Source: Bacteroidales bacterium SW299
GTDB taxonomy: Bacteria; Bacteroidota; Bacteroidia; Bacteroidales; Bacteroidaceae
Reading direction: 5' to 3'
NCBI GenBank assembly: GCA_019550975.1
Contig: SDWH01000006.1
Span: 62,001 to 126,000 of the forward strand
Length of the DNA stretch: 64,000 nt
Below the pieces are notes generated by a model. That model was not told the DNA's origin. It made no database searches and saw nothing but the letters and a program-made list of their open reading frames with translations. The translations under genes were made by a program, and so were the position numbers. This document shows, piece by piece, positions 60,330 through 64,000 of the stretch (position 1 is its first letter; every line of letters begins with the position of its first letter).

Positions 60330-62639
60330 ATGCAAAAAATATTCACAGTCTTGACGTTTCTGGCAACAGTCTTTTTCTCTATTCCCATTTGCGCTCAGAA
60401 GGTGGGACTGGTGCTGAGCGGCGGAGGAGCTAAAGGAATCACCCATATAGGCATTATCCGCGCGCTTGAGGAAAACAACATTCCCATTGACTATATTGCC
60501 GGAACTTCTATGGGAGCCATTGTCGGTTCGCTTTATGCCATGGGATATTCGCCCGACGACATGGAGAAGCTGCTCAAATCAGACGATTTCAAGCGATGGT
60601 ATACCGGCGGCATCGAGGAAAAATACATCTATTATTTCAAGAAGAATCCCCCTACTCCGGAATTCATAAACATTCGGGTATCGCTAAAAAATCCTTTGCA
60701 CAAGGTGAAGACCCAGTTTTTGCCTTCGAGCGTGGTGGACCCGATGCAGATGAACCTGGCTTTCCTTGAACTGTTCGGAGAAGCGACTGCCGGGTGCAGC
60801 GGAGATTTCAACAATCTGTTCGTCCCTTTCCGCTGTGTGGCATCGGATGTGTACAACAAGCGCCCCATCATCTTCGACAAGGGCGATCTGGGTGACGCCG
60901 TGCGCGCCTCCATGAGCTTCCCTGCCATGTTCAAGCCTATTGAAATAGACTCCGTGCTTGCCTACGACGGCGGAATATACAATAATTTCCCCGTAAACGT
61001 GATGGTCGACTCTTTTCATCCCGACATTATCATAGGCAGTGTAGTCAGTTCGAATCCGGGAAAGCCGAAAGAAGGGGATCTGATTGGCCAGCTGGAAAGC
61101 ATGATCATGCAGAAAACCGACTATACGCTGCCCGATTCGCTGGGCATTCTCTTGACGTTCAAATATACCGACGTGAACCTGATGGATTTTGACCGTTACA
61201 ACGAACTGCATGACGCAGGCTACAAGCGCACCATCCAGATGATGGACTCGATAAAGCAGCGCATCTCCAGGCGCACAGATTCGCGGATGATAGAGAGAAA
61301 GCGCATCGAGTTCAAGAGAAGGCTGCCTGAGTTCCGCTTCAGAAACATCACAATCCGGGGAGTAAACGAACACCAGAAGCGCTACATCAGAAAAGAATTT
61401 CATGCAGACGAGGACGGAACCTTTCCGCTGGAAGAACTGCGGAGGGGATACTTCCGCCTCATGTCAGACAATCTGATCTCAGAAATACTTCCCCATGCAA
61501 CATACAATCCGTATGACAAGGCATACACGCTTGTACTGGATGTGAAGATGGAAGACGAGCTGTCGCTCCGCGTAGGAGGCAATGTCGGGTCTAACGGAGC
61601 CAACCAGATGTACATAGGAGCCACTTACTATAACCTGAACAACTATTCGAAAGAGGTTTCCGTCGACGGCCAGCTTGGACAGATATACAACAACTTTCAG
61701 GTGTCAGGAAGGCTTGACCTGCCTACCAAGATACCGACATCCTGCCGGCTCGTCGCCTCGCTGTCGAAGTTCAATTACCTGAAACAGGAAAAACTGCTGA
61801 ACAAAGGAAACGCTCCTATTTTCAACAAACAGGAAGAGAGGTTTGTCAAATTGTTCATGTCGCTCCCTTTCTTGAGCAGCCTGAAGGCAGAGTTCGGCAT
61901 CGGAGCAGCCAAACTTGAGGACATGTATTTCCAGACCAATGTCATCGACTTTAATACGGCGAAACGCGACAGAAGCCAGTATGCTATATTCGGAGGCTCA
62001 GTGGCCATTGACGGCAACACGCTTAACAGCCGCCAGTTCGCCACATCCGGACGGCGCGAACGCCTGTCGGCCCACATCTATACCGGAACGGAGTATTTCT
62101 ATCCCGGCGTGGCATCGGCTGATTACGAGAACGGCTACAAGTATATCCAGTCGTGGCTGCAACTGTCATATGAAATGGAGAAATATTTCAATCTCCGCCA
62201 TAATTTTGCGCTGGGAAGCTATCTGAACATCTATTATTCATCGCGGAACTTCAGCCAGAACTACCGTGCGACAATGATGCAGGCAGGAGAATTTACGCCA
62301 ACGGCTCATAGCAAGACGGCCTACAACGAAGCTTTCCGGGCCAATCAGTACGTAGGATTCGGGGTGATCCCCATTTATCAGTTCAACAATGTGTTCCATG
62401 CCAGGCTGGGAATTTATGGCTTTGCTCCGGTTTTTCCCATAAAAGAAGACATAAACCACAAGGCCTATCTGGGAAAACTGTTCTCCAGGTTCGAATATAT
62501 GGGCGAACTGGATCTGGTGGTGCGCCTGCCTTTCGGATCGATCAGCGCATACCTAAACCACTACAGTTCACCCAATAACAACTGGAACGTGGGGCTGACA
62601 TTGGGCTGGCAGATATTTGGAAGCAGGTTTATGGACTAA
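60330..62639 (+). CDS. Patatin phospholipase fused to an Omp85-like barrel (type V secretion style)
   Basis: The 769-residue precursor has a signal peptide (IFTVLTFLATVFFSIPICA). A patatin domain follows with GGGAKG (31-36, oxyanion), GTSMG (58-62, Ser60) and YDGGIYNNFPV (Asp213), the Ser-Asp dyad of patatin lipases. After a linker, residues ~340-420 (FRNITIRGVNEHQKRYIRKEFHADEDG) form a POTRA-like domain. The C-terminal half (from SLRVGGNVGSNGANQMYIGATYYNLNN) reads as alternating beta strands ending in GWQIFGSRF, like an Omp85/surface-antigen barrel. Family members such as PlpD and FplA are type Vd autotransporters whose barrel exports or anchors the lipase. Phospholipase A1/A2-type activity is inferred. 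Confidence 0.85.
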   Translation: MQKIFTVLTFLATVFFSIPICAQKVGLVLSGGGAKGITHIGIIRALEENNIPIDYIAGTSMGAIVGSLYAMGYSPDDMEKLLKSDDFKRWYTGGIEEKYIYYFKKNPPTPEFINIRVSLKNPLHKVKTQFLPSSVVDPMQMNLAFLELFGEATAGCSGDFNNLFVPFRCVASDVYNKRPIIFDKGDLGDAVRASMSFPAMFKPIEIDSVLAYDGGIYNNFPVNVMVDSFHPDIIIGSVVSSNPGKPKEGDLIGQLESMIMQKTDYTLPDSLGILLTFKYTDVNLMDFDRYNELHDAGYKRTIQMMDSIKQRISRRTDSRMIERKRIEFKRRLPEFRFRNITIRGVNEHQKRYIRKEFHADEDGTFPLEELRRGYFRLMSDNLISEILPHATYNPYDKAYTLVLDVKMEDELSLRVGGNVGSNGANQMYIGATYYNLNNYSKEVSVDGQLGQIYNNFQVSGRLDLPTKIPTSCRLVASLSKFNYLKQEKLLNKGNAPIFNKQEERFVKLFMSLPFLSSLKAEFGIGAAKLEDMYFQTNVIDFNTAKRDRSQYAIFGGSVAIDGNTLNSRQFATSGRRERLSAHIYTGTEYFYPGVASADYENGYKYIQSWLQLSYEMEKYFNLRHNFALGSYLNIYYSSRNFSQNYRATMMQAGEFTPTAHSKTAYNEAFRANQYVGFGVIPIYQFNNVFHARLGIYGFAPVFPIKEDINHKAYLGKLFSRFEYMGELDLVVRLPFGSISAYLNHYSSPNNNWNVGLTLGWQIFGSRFMD

Positions 62640-62666
62640 AAAGTTTAGAAAAAAGTTGCCCGAAAA

Positions 62667-62698
62667 TTTGCATATATCCAACAAACTCCCTACCTTTG
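62667..62698 (+). promoter_or_regulatory. Promoter for the tRNA-Arg cluster
   Basis: TTTG (62667-62670) and TACCTTTG (62691-62698) are 20 bases apart, and the first tRNA starts 23 bases after the box. Confidence 0.7.
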
Positions 62699-62721
62699 CA
62701 CCCGTCAAACAAAAAGAGATT

Positions 62722-62795
62722 GGTCGCGTAGCTCAACTGAATAGAGCATCTGACTACGGATCAGAAGGTTACAGGTTTGAATCCTGTCGCGATCA
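62722..62795 (+). tRNA. tRNA-Arg(ACG), copy 1
   Basis: A 74-base cloverleaf: acceptor GGTCGCG pairs with CGCGATC, D-arm GCTC...GAGC, anticodon stem TCTGA/TCAGA with loop CTACGGA (anticodon ACG), T-arm with GGTTTGAATCC. The discriminator base is A. A34 needs deamination to inosine by TadA. CCA is not encoded. Confidence 0.97.
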
Positions 62796-62820
62796 CCTCA
62801 GAGATTTGGCCATATTTGCT

Positions 62821-62894
62821 GGCCGCGTAGCTCAACTGAATAGAGCATCTGACTACGGATCAGAAGGTTACAGGTTTGAATCCTGTCGCGGTCA
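62821..62894 (+). tRNA. tRNA-Arg(ACG), copy 2
   Basis: Identical to copy 1 except in the acceptor stem, where GGCCGCG pairs with CGCGGTC (the pair 3-70 is C-G instead of T-A). The spacer from copy 1 is 25 bases. Confidence 0.97.
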
Positions 62895-62918
62895 CAAAAG
62901 GAGAAAACATCAAGTGTC

Positions 62919-62992
62919 GGTCGCGTAGCTCAACTGAATAGAGCATCTGACTACGGATCAGAAGGTTACAGGTTTGAATCCTGTCGCGATCA
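62919..62992 (+). tRNA. tRNA-Arg(ACG), copy 3
   Basis: Same as copy 1, 24 bases after copy 2. The three copies and the promoter ahead of them suggest a single transcript that ends at the hairpin downstream. Confidence 0.97.
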
Positions 62993-62995
62993 CAA

Positions 62996-63040
62996 AGAGA
63001 GGACATTTCCGCTGATGAAAATATCCTCTCTTGTTTTTAT
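62996..63040 (+). terminator. Terminator after the tRNA cluster
   Basis: AGAGAGGA pairs with TCCTCTCT across an 18-base loop and the stem is followed by a T-run. Confidence 0.75.
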
Positions 63041-63074
63041 TTTCTATCTCTCCCTTTCTCGAACAGCCAGACAC

Positions 63075-63122
63075 AAAAAAGCACAGGAAACGGCATCTTT
63101 CGCAATCCGCCGTTTCCTGTGC
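63075..63122 (-). terminator. Terminator after dapA
   Basis: A 13-bp perfect stem (63081-63093 with 63110-63122) is followed on the minus strand by TTTTTT (63075-63080). Confidence 0.8.
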
Positions 63123-63140
63123 CTCAATATCGCAAACCGA

Positions 63141-64000
63141 TCAGCACTTGATCTTCAGTTCGTCCAGAATCCGCCGCATCTGTTCGTAAGTGGTAATGCG
63201 GGTAGGAACCAGCGGCAGGCGCAGACGGTTCTTAATCATTCCCATCATGCTCAGCATCGCCTTCACTCCCGCCGGATTACCGTCTACAAACAGAAGCTTG
63301 AACAGTTCCGTAAACTTGTGGTGTATGGTCAGCGCGTTCTGATAGTCGCCGGCAAGAGCCAGGCGGGTCATGCGGCTGAATTCGCGCGGGAACGCATTTC
63401 CTATAACCGAAATCACACCTACCGCTCCCAGCGTTATCAGCGGGAACGTTATGCCGTCATCTCCCGAAATCACGTCAAAGTTCTCGGGCTTGTGCTTGAT
63501 GATGTCGTCCATCTGCGTGATGTTTCCCGAGGCTTCCTTGATAGCGACGATATTGTCGAAATCGCGCGCCAGGCGCAGCGTGGTTTCTGCCGTCATGTTC
63601 ACCCCCGTACGTCCGGGAACGTTGTAAAGCACTATCGGAAGCTTGGTGGAGTTGGCTATCGCCTTATAATGCTGGTAAATGCCCTCCTGCGACGGTTTGT
63701 TGTAATAGGGAACCACTACCAGAACAGCGTCCACACCGGTCATATCATCGTTCTGCAACGTGTCGATAACAGTCTGTGTGCTGTTTGCGCCTACTCCCAG
63801 CAAAATGGGGACACGCCCGTTTACACGTTCAACAACCAGCTGCTTGATTTTCTTCTTTTCTTCTGCCGACAGCGTAGGCGTTTCTGCCGTTGTCCCCAGC
63901 ACACAAAGAAAGTCAACTCCGTTCTGTATCTGATATTCCACCAGACGCATCAGCGACTGGTAGTCGACACTGCCGTCATCATTGAAGGGAGTGATGAGTG
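63141..64000 (-). CDS. dapA: 4-hydroxy-tetrahydrodipicolinate synthase (5' end outside window)
   Basis: The frame is open to the window edge, so the first few residues of the ~297-residue enzyme are missing. Visible: LITPFNDDGSVDYQSLMRLVEYQIQNG at the window edge, the GTTAETPTLS loop (pyruvate side), the tyrosine relay LYNVPGRTGVN, the Schiff-base lysine in VAIKEASGN and the SGDDGI loop. It condenses pyruvate with aspartate semialdehyde, opening the lysine and diaminopimelate branch. It ends in a strong terminator just before the tRNA cluster, which runs towards it. Confidence 0.96.
   Translation of the reverse strand, partial: LITPFNDDGSVDYQSLMRLVEYQIQNGVDFLCVLGTTAETPTLSAEEKKKIKQLVVERVNGRVPILLGVGANSTQTVIDTLQNDDMTGVDAVLVVVPYYNKPSQEGIYQHYKAIANSTKLPIVLYNVPGRTGVNMTAETTLRLARDFDNIVAIKEASGNITQMDDIIKHKPENFDVISGDDGITFPLITLGAVGVISVIGNAFPREFSRMTRLALAGDYQNALTIHHKFTELFKLLFVDGNPAGVKAMLSMMGMIKNRLRLPLVPTRITTYEQMRRILDELKIKC

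Noticed and set aside
62617-62928. Open reading frame of about 100 codons over the tRNA cluster
   Set aside because: It is the translation of tandem tRNA genes (VAQLNRASDYGSEGYRFESC repeats), a known false gene.

Overview
This looks like a chromosomal segment of a gut-type member of the Bacteroidales, most likely Bacteroidaceae; I cannot fix the genus from the sequence. The reasons are Bacteroidota promoters (TAnnTTTG at -7, often with TTG or TTTG about 20 bases upstream) in front of many genes, a complete Bat (aerotolerance) operon, the rpmB-rpmG-DUF4295 cluster, an archaeal-type ProRS without an insertion domain, and the many lipoproteins. Almost all of the window is core or lineage-conserved material. 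No integrase, intact insertion sequence, phage module or CRISPR array is visible. Both end genes are cut by the window: a thioredoxin-like protein at the left and dapA at the right.

Layout. 1-15 kb: thioredoxin-like protein, DRGH nuclease with an AlaX-like editing protein, a lone HpaII-like restriction enzyme, a DUF4494-yggS-dihydroorotate-dehydrogenase-like group, a fucose-isomerase-like protein divergent from an aminotransferase, a LolC/E-like permease, proS, an HD alarmone-hydrolase-like protein and lipoproteins. Within this, 13.4-14.2 kb is AT-rich and holds only gene relics. 15-26 kb: S9 peptidase, sbcD-sbcC, aquaporin, flavin reductase, a B12-binding radical SAM protein and a 194-bp MITE-like element. 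26-33.5 kb: prs, then a complete minus-strand thiamine operon behind a TPP riboswitch (thiS-thiE-thiG-thiC-thiH-thiF, then a second ThiE/TenI-like gene).

33.7-39.3 kb: a minus-strand condensin-like operon mksF-mksE-mksB without the Toprim nuclease partner (MksG/JetD) that would make it a Wadjet defence locus. 39-47 kb: mgtC-like gene, winged-helix protein, map-tsaD-cinA, ribosomal proteins, ftsY-rimO and a membrane protein joining two HU domains to a LysM domain. 47-56 kb: moxR, DUF58 and bat genes. 56-64 kb: PAP2 phosphatase, a HTH protein, a DUF2007-USP fusion, a thioredoxin fold without cysteines, a PepSY-like lipoprotein, a patatin-barrel fusion, three tandem tRNA-Arg(ACG) genes and dapA.

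The points most worth checking are the nuclease-less MksBEF operon, the HU-transmembrane-LysM protein, two unrelated arrays of 21-bp repeats lying upstream of minus-strand genes, a short promoter-to-terminator unit ahead of the AlaX-like gene, and the solitary HpaII-like enzyme. All family calls are by reading protein sequence; none was confirmed by a database search.
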